The notes under the pieces are model-generated. The model had not been told where the DNA came from, made no database searches, and was given only the letters and a program-made list of their open reading frames with translations. Below are positions 15,606 to 23,590 of a stretch of DNA of 35,833 nucleotides, one piece after another (position 1 is the first letter of the stretch; each line of letters starts with the position of its first letter). Location of the stretch: positions 1 to 35,833 of the forward strand of contig NZ_JAABRP010000030.1 of the NCBI RefSeq assembly GCF_011390875.1. The letters are read 5' to 3'. The translations under genes and the position numbers were made by a program. The DNA comes from Thiocapsa sp. GTDB taxonomy: Bacteria > Pseudomonadota > Gammaproteobacteria > Chromatiales > Chromatiaceae.

Positions 15606-16157
15606 ATGGGCTCAGCAACGCCTTCCTTCTTCCGGAGGGCCCTCATCGCCTTCACCAGTTTCAAACGTATCCTGAAGGATCCGGGTTTCGCCCGCGCCGT
15701 CGGGGCGCTCGCCAAAGGCGACACCGAGCACGCCTTGGCGCGGCCCGCTGCGCCCGCCGCGGTGCCTCCGGCGAGCGCGGCGCCGGACTCGGCCTTGCTC
15801 CTGCTCGGTTTGCTGCAGAAAGAAGGTCGCCTGGTGGACTTTCTGAAGGAAGACATCAAGGGTGCATCCGATCAGGAGATCGGCGCCGCCGCACGCATCG
15901 TTCATCAGGGCTGTCGAGACGTCCTGAACGCACATCTGAAGATCGCGCCGGTGCGCGAAGAGGCCGAGGGCAGCCGCGTCACCCTGGCGCCCGGTTTCGA
16001 CGCCTCGGCGAATCGACCGACCGGCAACGTCGTCGGAGATCCACCGTTCCAGGGCACGCTCGTGCATCGCGGCTGGCGGGTCACGGAGATGGATCTCCCC
16101 AAGACCACCGGCGGACATGATCTGCGCATCCTCGCCGCAGCGGAGGTGGAGCTGTGA
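15606..16157 (+). CDS. DUF2760 domain protein, partner of the adjacent Hsp70
   Basis: This 183-residue cytoplasmic protein has a basic N-terminus, an Ala/Pro-rich linker (about 45-62), then the DUF2760 core with the patterns LLLGLLQKEGRLVDFL, EDIKGASDQEIGAAAR, VHQGCRDVL and DPPFQGTLVHRGWRV. The function is unknown. Genes of this family are found next to Hsp70-type chaperone genes, and here the stop overlaps the Hsp70 start in a GTGA junction, so the two are translationally coupled. A GAGG lies 8 bases before the ATG. It may act as a cofactor or adaptor for the chaperone, which is inferred only from the linkage. Confidence 0.8.
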   Translation: MGSATPSFFRRALIAFTSFKRILKDPGFARAVGALAKGDTEHALARPAAPAAVPPASAAPDSALLLLGLLQKEGRLVDFLKEDIKGASDQEIGAAARIVHQGCRDVLNAHLKIAPVREEAEGSRVTLAPGFDASANRPTGNVVGDPPFQGTLVHRGWRVTEMDLPKTTGGHDLRILAAAEVEL

Positions 16158-17995
16158 GTCACTATCGCTACGCCGTCGGCATCGATCTGGGCACCACCCA
16201 TTGTGCACTCTCGTTCGTCGATTCGGACAAGAGCGAGGGCGAGATCATCGTCCAGGGCCTCGTTTCCATCCCGCAGCTCATCGGCCCCGGCTCCGTCGAG
16301 GCGCGCCCCCTGCTGCCGTCCTGTCTCTATCTGCCGCATCCCGACGAGCTCAAGGCCGCGGACCTGGGCCTGCCCTGGCAAACCGACGTCACCCGCATCT
16401 GCGGCGAGATGGCCCGCAACCAGGGCACCACGACGCCGATTCGTCTGGTCTCGAGCGCCAAGAGCTGGCTCTGTCATCCGGACGTCGACCGCAAGTCGGC
16501 GATCCTGCCGGCCGGCGCACCGGACGAGATCCCGCGCATCTCGCCGTTCGATGCCACCGTGCATTACCTCGCCCATCTGCGCGATGCCTGGAACGGGCAG
16601 TTTCCCTACGATCAGCTAAACCGTCAGGAGGTCACGGTCACGGTGCCGGCCTCCTTCGACCCGGCCGCGCGCGAGCTGACGGCCGAGGCGGCCCGAGCCA
16701 TCGGCATCGAGCACCTGGTCCTGCTCGAAGAGCCGCAGGCCGCGCTCTACTCCTGGGTGAACGACACCAAGGGTGCTTGGCGGCATGAGGTGCAGGTCGG
16801 CGACATCATCCTGGTGGTGGATGTCGGCGGCGGGACCACCGATCTGTCGCTGATCGCGGTCACCGAGCAGGACGGGGCGCTCGAGCTGACGCGCGTCGCC
16901 GTCGGCGAGCACATCCTGCTCGGCGGCGACAACATGGACCTGACCCTCGCCCATCTGTTGAAACAGAAGCTGGCGACGAGCGGTGTGGAGCTGGATCGCT
17001 GGCAGCTGCAGGCGCTGACGCACGGCTGCCGTATCGCCAAAGAGTCGCTGCTGGCCGATGCCGATCTGGAGAGCATCCCGGTCGTGGTTCCGAGCCGCGG
17101 CTCGCGTCTGATCGGCGGCAGCATCCGTACCGAGCTCACCCGCGAGGAGGTTCGCTCGACCCTGATCGAGGGCTTCTTCCCGGCGGTCGCCGCCGACAGT
17201 CGCCCGGCCGTCCGCGCGCGCGGCGCCATCACCAAGGTCGGCCTGCCCTACGCGCAGGATCCGGCCGTGACCCGTCATCTGGCCGCCTTCCTCGGCCGCC
17301 AAACCGGGGCGACCGAGGATCTGCAGGGCTTCGTGGCCCAGACACCGGGCGCAAGCTTCCTGCATCCGACCGCCGTGCTCTTCAACGGCGGCGTCTTCAA
17401 GGCGCAGGTTCTCCAGGAGCGCGTGCTCGAGGTGCTCAACCAGTGGCTGATCGCGGAGGATGCGCCCGTGGCCCGACTCCTGGATGCACGCGATCTTGAC
17501 CTGGCCGTCGCCCGCGGGGCCGCCTTCTATGCCCACGTCCGACGTCACGGCGGGGTGCGCATCCGCGGCGGCACAAGCCACTCCTACTACGTCGGTGTTG
17601 AGAGCGCCATGCCGGCCATTCCCGGCATGGAACCCGAGATCCAGGCGCTTTGCCTGGTGCCTTTCGGGCTCGAAGAGGGCTCGGATCCGGTCGCGCCGCC
17701 GCAGGAGTTCGGTCTCGTGGTGGGCGAGCCGGTGCGTTTCCGCTTCTTCGGCTCAAGCGTCCGGCGCGAGGACGAGGTCGGCGAGCTGCTGGAGGAGTGG
17801 CGCGAAGAGGAGCTCGAGGAGCTCGCCGAGATCCAGACCGTCCTGCCCGCAAAGGATCATAAGAAAGGAGAGGTCGTCGCGGTCCGCCTTCAGGCCACGG
17901 TGACCGAGGTCGGCACCTTGGAGCTGACGGCGATCCCGGTCGACACACCGGACGAGCATTGGAACGTCGCCTTCAACACGCGCGGTGGAAGCTGA
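16154..17995 (+). CDS. Hsp70-family chaperone-like protein (non-canonical DnaK homologue)
   Basis: This 613-residue protein has an actin-type ATPase domain: phosphate-1 IDLGTTHCALSF (10-21), VTVPASFDP (162-170), EEPQAA (192-197), phosphate-2 VDVGGGTTDLS (222-232) and adenosine motif FNGGVF near Asn411. The region after about 470 is much shorter than the DnaK substrate-binding domain and includes a Glu-rich stretch (EELLEEWREEELEELAE). It lacks the DnaK lid and EEVD-like tail. It therefore belongs to the divergent DUF2760-linked Hsp70 group, not DnaK or HscA. No DnaJ or GrpE gene is nearby. The start is GTG at 16154, overlapping the DUF2760 stop. The client is unknown. It may be ATP-dependent, since the motifs are intact. 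Confidence 0.85.
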   Translation: MSHYRYAVGIDLGTTHCALSFVDSDKSEGEIIVQGLVSIPQLIGPGSVEARPLLPSCLYLPHPDELKAADLGLPWQTDVTRICGEMARNQGTTTPIRLVSSAKSWLCHPDVDRKSAILPAGAPDEIPRISPFDATVHYLAHLRDAWNGQFPYDQLNRQEVTVTVPASFDPAARELTAEAARAIGIEHLVLLEEPQAALYSWVNDTKGAWRHEVQVGDIILVVDVGGGTTDLSLIAVTEQDGALELTRVAVGEHILLGGDNMDLTLAHLLKQKLATSGVELDRWQLQALTHGCRIAKESLLADADLESIPVVVPSRGSRLIGGSIRTELTREEVRSTLIEGFFPAVAADSRPAVRARGAITKVGLPYAQDPAVTRHLAAFLGRQTGATEDLQGFVAQTPGASFLHPTAVLFNGGVFKAQVLQERVLEVLNQWLIAEDAPVARLLDARDLDLAVARGAAFYAHVRRHGGVRIRGGTSHSYYVGVESAMPAIPGMEPEIQALCLVPFGLEEGSDPVAPPQEFGLVVGEPVRFRFFGSSVRREDEVGELLEEWREEELEELAEIQTVLPAKDHKKGEVVAVRLQATVTEVGTLELTAIPVDTPDEHWNVAFNTRGGS

Positions 17996-17998
17996 CCC

Positions 17999-18043
17999 GG
18001 AGCCTCCGTGCCGCGGAAATGTATGGCACACCGTGCCGGCTCC
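17999..18043 (+). terminator. Possible hairpin terminator after the Hsp70 gene
   Basis: GGAGCC (17999-18004) can pair with GGCTCC (18038-18043), with an inner stem GGCAC/GTGCC (18025-18029 with 18033-18037). It starts one base after the Hsp70 stop. There is no T-run, so efficiency is doubtful. The 61-bp repeat with its own hairpin follows directly. Confidence 0.3.
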
Positions 18044-18050
18044 AACGGCT

Positions 18051-18111
18051 GTCAAGTCTGCCGGGGCCGATCCCATCCGAAAACATCGCATACCGCGCCG
18101 GGTGCGGTTTA
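18051..18111 (+). repeat. 61-bp extragenic repeat, copy 3
   Basis: This is the third copy. It has the same length and orientation as 2040-2100 and 3772-3832 and is nearly identical in the central GGCCGATCCCATCC to ACATCGCATAC part. The 3' hairpin is ACCGCGC-CGG-GTGCGGT, with one G-T or mismatch pair. It lies between the Hsp70 gene and the toxin-antitoxin promoter. Confidence 0.88.
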
Positions 18112-18125
18112 GGCCGGTGACGTCA

Positions 18126-18184
18126 TTGACAGGATGCCATACGGTGACCACAATCAAGTAGCCTTATTATATTGGTGACTACAA
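18126..18184 (+). promoter_or_regulatory. Promoter and direct-repeat operator of the toxin-antitoxin pair
   Basis: Two direct repeats, GGTGACCACAA (18143-18153) and GGTGACTACAA (18174-18184), are spaced 31 bp apart, about three helix turns. They flank a -10-like TATTAT (18165-18170). A TTGACA (18126-18131) lies further upstream and could pair with CACAAT (18149-18154). The second repeat ends one base before the antitoxin start. Phd-type antitoxins repress their own promoters through repeated sites, so these are the likely operators. Confidence 0.55.
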
Positions 18185-18185
18185 A

Positions 18186-18449
18186 GTGTCCGTGTCGGTT
18201 CGAGAGCTCAAATCTAGGCTTGCGCATTACCTTGCCGAGGCTCGCACAGGCCAACCCATTGAAATCACGTCGCACCGCCGGGTGATTGCGCGGCTCACAG
18301 CCGTTCCGAACGGTGACGAGCAAGGCATCGGCCGACTACTGGTCTCCGGGGCGGCGCAGTGGAGCGGCGGCAAACCAGCGGGCGCCGATATTCGTCTCTC
18401 ACCTGATGGCCCCTTGCTCTCGGAGCTGGTCCAAGAAGATCGGGGATGA
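18186..18449 (+). CDS. Phd/YefM-family antitoxin
   Basis: This 87-residue protein has the prevent-host-death N-terminal fold SVSVRELKSRLAHYLAEARTG, then PIEITSHRRVIARLTAVP. That fold is a DNA-binding dimer domain, and the C-terminal tail should wrap the toxin. The start is GTG at 18186, in frame with the first conserved residue. The stop overlaps the toxin ATG in an ATGA junction. It should neutralise the PIN nuclease and repress the operon through the direct repeats just upstream. The Phd family partners both Doc and PIN toxins, and here the partner is PIN. Confidence 0.88.
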   Translation: MSVSVRELKSRLAHYLAEARTGQPIEITSHRRVIARLTAVPNGDEQGIGRLLVSGAAQWSGGKPAGADIRLSPDGPLLSELVQEDRG

Positions 18450-18868
18450 TTTTGTTTTGCGACACATCCGCCGTGGTCAAGCTCTACGTTGCCGAGCCGG
18501 ACAGCTCCCGGGCGAAGGGCCTCGTCGCAGAGGCCGACGCAGTCGTAGTGTGCCGGATAGCCTGGGCCGAATTTCATGCAGCGGTGGCACGGCGCGCCCG
18601 CGCAGCCCCGGCTGATCAGACTGCGTTGGAGCTCGCCAAAGCGGACCTAGCCAGAGACTGGCCTCATTATGTCGTGATGGAGGTTACGCAAGACCTTGTG
18701 GTGCGTGCAGGGGAGTTTACCGATGCCTTCGCCTTGCGCGGCTGCGATGCAGTGCAATTGGCGGCAGCCCACATCGCCATGGTGCAGTCGGATTTGCCGC
18801 TCTGTTTTTCCTGCTTCGACCGGCGTTTGAATCAGGCCGCAAAACTCCTCGGCCTGACCTTGCCCTGA
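18446..18868 (+). CDS. PIN-domain toxin (VapC-like ribonuclease)
   Basis: This 140-residue PIN-domain protein carries the acidic metal-binding residues of VapC-type RNases: Asp6 in LFCDTSAVVKLY, Glu42 in AWAEFHAAV, the Asp in GCDAVQLAAA (about 100) and the Asp in SCFDRRLNQAA (about 123). VapC toxins cut tRNAs or rRNA and stop translation. The target cannot be read from sequence. It is translationally coupled to the antitoxin (4-bp overlap). The codon mix is a little less GC3-biased than in neighbouring housekeeping genes, in keeping with a horizontally acquired module. The gene ends 39 bp before the convergent opgH. Confidence 0.88.
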   Translation: MILFCDTSAVVKLYVAEPDSSRAKGLVAEADAVVVCRIAWAEFHAAVARRARAAPADQTALELAKADLARDWPHYVVMEVTQDLVVRAGEFTDAFALRGCDAVQLAAAHIAMVQSDLPLCFSCFDRRLNQAAKLLGLTLP

Positions 18869-18907
18869 GTCTCGGCAGGCACGCCGCTCGCCTTCGCGCC
18901 GACTCCG

Positions 18908-21019
18908 TCAGCTCTGCTGCGGCGATGGCGCCTGCACGGCAACCGGACCTGCCGGCGCCGACCACAGCAGCAGATGCAGCTCCTCGAGCCCGTCGCGATG
19001 CGACAAGAGCACCCGCTTTTCAGCCGCGCTCAGACTGTCGGGACCCTCGTCCTGGAGCTGGAAGATCAAACCCTCGAGATAATGCCTGCGCCGTCGGTTG
19101 GGGATCTCTTCGGGCAAGAGCGAGGCGTGCAGCGCATAGGCGCAGGGATCGATGACGGCGCGATACCAGAGATCACCGACGATCTCATCCGAGCCCTGCC
19201 CACCGGAAGCAGTGTCAGCCGAGCACAGGGCGCTTCCGGTGTTCTTCATCTGCTCCGTCAGCAGCTCGAGCACGCGCGGCGGTTTGTGCTCCTCGGGTGT
19301 CAGGAAGAGTCCGAGCGCCCTCGCCCGCTCTCCGGGCCAAACCCGACTGGTCGCCATCGAGACCGGGATGGCAAGCAGAAGCCCGGCCAAAACAGGCGTG
19401 AACCACCAGAAGAAGGCCGGAACGTAATAGTAGGTCAGCAGCCCTGCCCCGACCGCCAACAGGGTCTGGCCACCATGGGCGCCGACCGCCTCCGTCAACC
19501 CGGTCCCATGATCGCCCCGCTGCTGGGGTGGCCAACCGACGACCTTGCGCAGCAGGATCGAGGCGACGAACTTGCTCTGAAAGAGCATGAGCACGGGGGC
19601 ATAGAGGACCGACAACAGACTCTCGAGCAAAACGCTAAGCGTGGCGCGCAGCAATCCGCCGTAGGCCGCGCCCAAGCGCGGGCGAACGGCGAGCAGCACC
19701 AGGGCGAACAGCTTCGGTAGAAAGAGCATGGCCAGGGTTACCCAGAGGACCGTGGCCATCTCGACCACGTAGGACACGGGCCAGATCGGAAGGAGATAGT
19801 CGCCGAAGAAATACACCGGCACATCCAGGCTGTTCAAATACGCCTGAACGCCGGTGAGCAGCAGAAACAGGAGCCACAGCGGCGAGGCCATGTATGACAT
19901 CACGCCCATCGCCAGGTGGACCCGATTCAAGGGCCTGAAGCCGCCCGCGAAGACGAGCCGGGCGTGTTGGAGGTTGCCTTGGCACCAGCGACGGTCGCGC
20001 TTGGCATAGTCGATCAGGGTCGGGGGGATCTCTTCGTAGCTCCCGCCCAGATCGTCGGCAAGCCAGACCTTCCAACCGGCGCGCCGCAGGAGCGCGGCCT
20101 CCACGAAATCATGACTGAGGATCTCGCCGCCGAACGGCTCATGCCCCGGCAGCTCGGGCAAACCGCAATGGGCCGCGAATGCCTCGACCCGGATGATGGC
20201 GTTGTGTCCCCAGTAGTTGCTCGTATCGCCTTGCCAGTAGCTCAACCCGGCGACGAAGATACGCCCGTAGAGGCTGCTGGCGAACTGAAGGACACGCGCA
20301 AACAGCGAGACCCGATTGACCGGGACCGGCGGGACCTGGATCAGTGCTACGTCCGGATTACGCTCCATGCGCGCGACCATCTCCACGAGTGTCGCGCCGG
20401 ACATGAGACTGTCGGCGTCGAGCACGATCATATAGCGATAGCGCCCGCCCCATTGGCGACAAAAATCGGCCAGATTGCCGCTCTTGCGGCTCTTGTTTTC
20501 GACCCGGTTGCGATAAAAGACGCGCTCGGGCAGACCCGCCTCGACCGCCCACTTGCGCCATTGCAGCTCTTCTTCGACCCAGATGTCCGGGTCGCGCGTG
20601 TCGCTGAGCACGAAGATCTCGAAACCTTCGGCCTGTCCGGTCTCCTGCAGCGACCGATCGATCGCGCGCAGACCCGCGAAGACCCGCTCGGGGTCCTCGT
20701 TGTAGACAGGCATGACCAGGGCTGTCTTGAAACCCGTTCCGGGCGTCGGCGCAGCCGCGCGTGCACTCGGAGGTGGCTCATCCTCCCGCACCAGCAGGCG
20801 GATAAAGCCGATGGCGGCGGTCCAGAAGGAGGCACTGATCCAGAGGATCAAGATCGCATAAAGCAGCAGGAGCGCGAACTCCAGCGGGGTGACACCGCCC
20901 TCTTGGAAGACGCCACTGAGCAGGCTCATGGCCCCGAACGTGGTCAGCAGCACCAGGGAGAAGAAGATGATCCGACGATAAACGGGGTCGGCGCGCCCGC
21001 TCAAAGAGACGCGCTTCAT
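18908..21019 (-). CDS. opgH: Glucans biosynthesis glucosyltransferase OpgH (MdoH)
   Basis: This 703-residue inner-membrane GT2-family enzyme makes the beta-1,2-linked glucan backbone of osmoregulated periplasmic glucans from UDP-glucose. N-terminal helices (18-36, 48-75) precede the cytoplasmic catalytic domain. That domain has LVMPVYNEDP, SDTRDPD (Asp140), VLDADSLMSG (Asp201/203), ILSHDFVEAAL (Asp304) and RDRRWCQGNLQH, the (Q/R)xxRW motif at 341-345. Several more helices follow. I use the ATG at 21019, which overlaps the upstream stop in an ATGA junction. The longer frame to 21127 overlaps the neighbouring gene. E. coli OpgH is longer because of an N-terminal cytoplasmic region known to inhibit FtsZ, which is missing here. 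It acts with OpgG, encoded two genes upstream. Confidence 0.94.
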   Translation of the reverse strand: MKRVSLSGRADPVYRRIIFFSLVLLTTFGAMSLLSGVFQEGGVTPLEFALLLLYAILILWISASFWTAAIGFIRLLVREDEPPPSARAAAPTPGTGFKTALVMPVYNEDPERVFAGLRAIDRSLQETGQAEGFEIFVLSDTRDPDIWVEEELQWRKWAVEAGLPERVFYRNRVENKSRKSGNLADFCRQWGGRYRYMIVLDADSLMSGATLVEMVARMERNPDVALIQVPPVPVNRVSLFARVLQFASSLYGRIFVAGLSYWQGDTSNYWGHNAIIRVEAFAAHCGLPELPGHEPFGGEILSHDFVEAALLRRAGWKVWLADDLGGSYEEIPPTLIDYAKRDRRWCQGNLQHARLVFAGGFRPLNRVHLAMGVMSYMASPLWLLFLLLTGVQAYLNSLDVPVYFFGDYLLPIWPVSYVVEMATVLWVTLAMLFLPKLFALVLLAVRPRLGAAYGGLLRATLSVLLESLLSVLYAPVLMLFQSKFVASILLRKVVGWPPQQRGDHGTGLTEAVGAHGGQTLLAVGAGLLTYYYVPAFFWWFTPVLAGLLLAIPVSMATSRVWPGERARALGLFLTPEEHKPPRVLELLTEQMKNTGSALCSADTASGGQGSDEIVGDLWYRAVIDPCAYALHASLLPEEIPNRRRRHYLEGLIFQLQDEGPDSLSAAEKRVLLSHRDGLEELHLLLWSAPAGPVAVQAPSPQQS

Positions 21020-21612
21020 AAGGTTTGCCCGAGAGTCGCACGCCGATCGAGAGTTCCCGGGGGCGATCCGGGGGGCGATCCGGGGCGCAGCCGGCGCGCG
21101 AGCCGTCGAAACAGACGATAACAACAAGGATCAATGCGTTGCGTCGTCATGGCCAGAGGCGCCGGATCCGGGACGGGCGCTAGACTGCTGGCACGGATGC
21201 GCTCGCTGATCGGCCGACCGCCGGACTGACCACTGGGTTGGGGCGTGCGTCCCGACCAGACCCCGACCCAACCTGGAACTGCGCCGCCCAGGACAACCGC
21301 ACGGGCCACGCCCCGCATCGGTCCGGGGACGTCCGAACCAAGCTCGGTCGCCAACCACTCGTCGAGCAGCTTGGATGCCTCCTCGATGCCGGTCTCGACT
21401 GCGTCGGGCACCAGGTTTGTCGCCACCTGATGCTCGAAGCGCCCGCGGATCCTCGCCATGAGAAGTTCCGAATCGCGCGGGTCGCGTACTCCGAGCGCGC
21501 GCAGGTATCGGGCGACGCGTGGCGCCGCCTGCTCCCAGTCGGCAGGCGACGCGGCGACCGGCTCGCCGCCGTGGAGCGGGCCATGCACGAGGTCGGCGAA
21601 CCGTGCGCTCAC
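21016..21612 (-). CDS. Unknown protein encoded between opgG and opgH
   Basis: This 198-residue protein is read from a GTG at 21612 that overlaps the opgG stop (GTGA). An ATG at 21624 would give 202 residues. It ends with an ATGA overlap into opgH, so all three genes are translationally coupled. The N-terminal 100 residues look helical and conserved in style (AAPRVARYLRALGVRDPRD, VATNLVPDAVETGIEEASKLLDEWLATEL). A Gly/Pro-rich and finally basic tail follows, with a tandem SPPG repeat encoded by duplicated DNA at 21059-21083. I recognise no domain, signal peptide or membrane helix beyond a weak one around 110-125. It may replace the missing cytoplasmic N-terminus of OpgH or regulate it, which is inference from position only. 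Confidence 0.7.
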   Translation of the reverse strand: MSARFADLVHGPLHGGEPVAASPADWEQAAPRVARYLRALGVRDPRDSELLMARIRGRFEHQVATNLVPDAVETGIEEASKLLDEWLATELGSDVPGPMRGVARAVVLGGAVPGWVGVWSGRTPQPSGQSGGRPISERIRASSLAPVPDPAPLAMTTQRIDPCCYRLFRRLARRLRPGSPPGSPPGTLDRRATLGQTL

Positions 21613-23174
21613 TGCGGAATCCATTCGAAGCTCCAGGTCTCCGACAGCACGTCGTTCCCGTCATAGAGGAACCCGCGCAGCTCCGCCGTTCGATCGCGCT
21701 CGGGTGTCAGCTCGAAAAACAGGCGCCACCCGCCTGTTTCCGGATTGTGCTGTGCGATCGGGGGAGACAGCTCGCCCGAAGTGGTGGTTACGGTCGCCAT
21801 GACCGGGGCCTCGGCCGGCAGCTTCGAGAGGTGCTCGCCGACAAAATCAACGACGAACTTGCGCCGATCGGAATCCAGGACGTCCGTGCCGGCGGCGCCG
21901 ATGCGAGTCGCCAGGGTGCGTCCGCCCGTCAGTCGCGCCTCGGGATCGGCGGAATATCTCAGGCGGTAGGCAAATTCCATCTCGTCGCCCGCCTCGACGC
22001 CGCGCTCCGGCGTCCAGAAGGCAACGATATTGTCGTAGCGCTCCGAGTTGCTCGGGATCTCGACGACCTCGACCACGCCCTTGCCCCAGTCACCGATGGG
22101 CTCGACCTGCGCGCTCGGACGGTTGTGGTAGTGGGCCTCGAGATCCTGATAGTGGGCGAAGTCGCGGTCGCGTTGCAGCAGACCGAACATCCGCGGATTC
22201 TCGACCTGGAAGGTACTGATGCGCAGACCGAGCGGATTGATCAGGGGACGCCAAATGCGCTCGCCGGTTCCGGTCTCGATGACGAGTCCGTCCGAGTCGT
22301 GCACCTCGGGGCGGAAGTCATCCATGAACCGCTCGGTGAGCTCGCCGTGCATGAACATGCTGGTCAAGGGCGCAATGCCGACCTTCTCGACCGAGTCTCG
22401 GAAGTAGAGATGATTCTTGACGTCCATGGTCGTCTCGAGCCCGGGCTTGATCACGAACCGAAAGGCGCCCGCCACGCTCGGGCTGTCCATGAGGGCATAG
22501 AGCGTGATCTCGACGGCGTCCTCGGCAGGTTTTTCGATCCAGAACTCGCGAAACAGCGGGAACTCCTCGCGGGTCGAAAGGCCGGTATCGATCGCCAGGC
22601 CGCGCGTGGTGATCCCGTAATTCAGATTCTGGGCCACCGCGCGGAAATAGCTGGCACCGAGGAACACCGCGACCTCGTCGAAGAGATCGTCGCGATTGAT
22701 CGGGTAGAGCAGACGCAGACCCGCGAATCCCAGGTCGTGCGGGATCTGCTCGGGGACCGCGTTCTTGCCGTAGTCAAACAGCTCGGTCGAGAACTCGACC
22801 GGCGTGACCTCCTCCCCGTCGATGAGATTGATGGTCACGCGGTCTTGGAACATGAATCCCCGATGAAAGAACTGGACCTGAAACGGCAGGCCGTCGCCGC
22901 GCCAGAGGGAGTGATCCGGTCGAAAACGGATATCGCGGAACCCGTCGTAGTCGAGCGATGCGAAGGCTTCGGGAAGCTCGGGCGCATCCCTTTGGTAGGG
23001 TGCCTGCGCCAGCTCGGCGGCACGGCGCACGACGTTGGCAAAGGTGAAGGCACCGGGCACGCCGGCATCCTCCGGGGCCGCGGCGGGCTGGGAGACGGCC
23101 TCTCCCGCCAGCGTCATCGCACAAGCGACGAGCAGGCCGACGGAGATGCGTTTGAGATCGCAAGTTAGGTTCAT
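21609..23174 (-). CDS. opgG: Periplasmic glucans biosynthesis protein OpgG (MdoG)
   Basis: This 521-residue protein has a signal peptide (MNLTCDLKRISVGLLVACAM, then TLAGEAVSQ), so it is periplasmic. The MdoG/MdoD domain fills the rest, with patterns FRDIRFRPDHSLW, FQVQFFHRGFMF, GASYFRAV, FPLFREFWIEKP, RPEVHDSDGL and a C-terminal immunoglobulin-like part. OpgG is required for periplasmic glucan synthesis and shapes or branches the OpgH product. Its paralogue OpgD is a beta-1,2-glucanase of family GH186. I chose the ATG at 23174 because it gives the signal peptide. The open frame to 23378 adds unlikely residues. It overlaps the small gene downstream by four bases. E. coli OpgG has 511 residues, so the length is normal. 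Confidence 0.94.
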   Translation of the reverse strand: MNLTCDLKRISVGLLVACAMTLAGEAVSQPAAAPEDAGVPGAFTFANVVRRAAELAQAPYQRDAPELPEAFASLDYDGFRDIRFRPDHSLWRGDGLPFQVQFFHRGFMFQDRVTINLIDGEEVTPVEFSTELFDYGKNAVPEQIPHDLGFAGLRLLYPINRDDLFDEVAVFLGASYFRAVAQNLNYGITTRGLAIDTGLSTREEFPLFREFWIEKPAEDAVEITLYALMDSPSVAGAFRFVIKPGLETTMDVKNHLYFRDSVEKVGIAPLTSMFMHGELTERFMDDFRPEVHDSDGLVIETGTGERIWRPLINPLGLRISTFQVENPRMFGLLQRDRDFAHYQDLEAHYHNRPSAQVEPIGDWGKGVVEVVEIPSNSERYDNIVAFWTPERGVEAGDEMEFAYRLRYSADPEARLTGGRTLATRIGAAGTDVLDSDRRKFVVDFVGEHLSKLPAEAPVMATVTTTSGELSPPIAQHNPETGGWRLFFELTPERDRTAELRGFLYDGNDVLSETWSFEWIPQ

Positions 23175-23590
23175 AGTCGGAAGCGCCAGGTTGTCCAGTG
23201 AGAGATGCCGGTCGGAGCGTTGTTTAGGGTTGCAAATGGCGGAATCGTCGATGCCGGGCGCAGCGCCCGTGCGGTCCGGACAAGCGCCGTCGAGTGGCTC
23301 GGTTCTCGGCCGCGACCGTGCATCGGGATCGTCGAGGATGGATTCGGATCGCTCGCCGCGGACTCGCCGTCGACGCACGGCCGCCGCGGCGCCGACCGAT
23401 CGGCCGACCCGCGGTGAGCACCGCGAAGATGAGGATGACCCTGGCGTGCGACGCGGTATCGATCCGAAGCGACTCCGGCTCCTTCTCCACCGCCATCAAG
23501 CAGGTCAATATACACACATATCTTATGTGAGCCTCAGGTCCGCGTGAAGCCCCCTCGGAAAGAGGCCGCGACGGGTACTCGACGCTCCGA
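23175..23590. other. 416-bp gap upstream of opgG
   Basis: No gene is called here. It should contain the opgG promoter. A short perfect inverted repeat, CACATA-TCT-TATGTG (23513-23527), is the only distinct palindrome and lies in an AT-richer patch. I could not identify convincing -35/-10 boxes. Confidence 0.4.

Noticed and set aside
21519-23168. A 549-codon plus-strand frame over opgG
   Set aside because: It is antisense to opgG, which has a signal peptide and family motifs. The composition is typical of a shadow frame.
23513-23527. CACATA-TCT-TATGTG palindrome as a CRP site for opgG
   Set aside because: It does not match TGTGA-N6-TCACA, and it is too far from the gene start to argue for a role.
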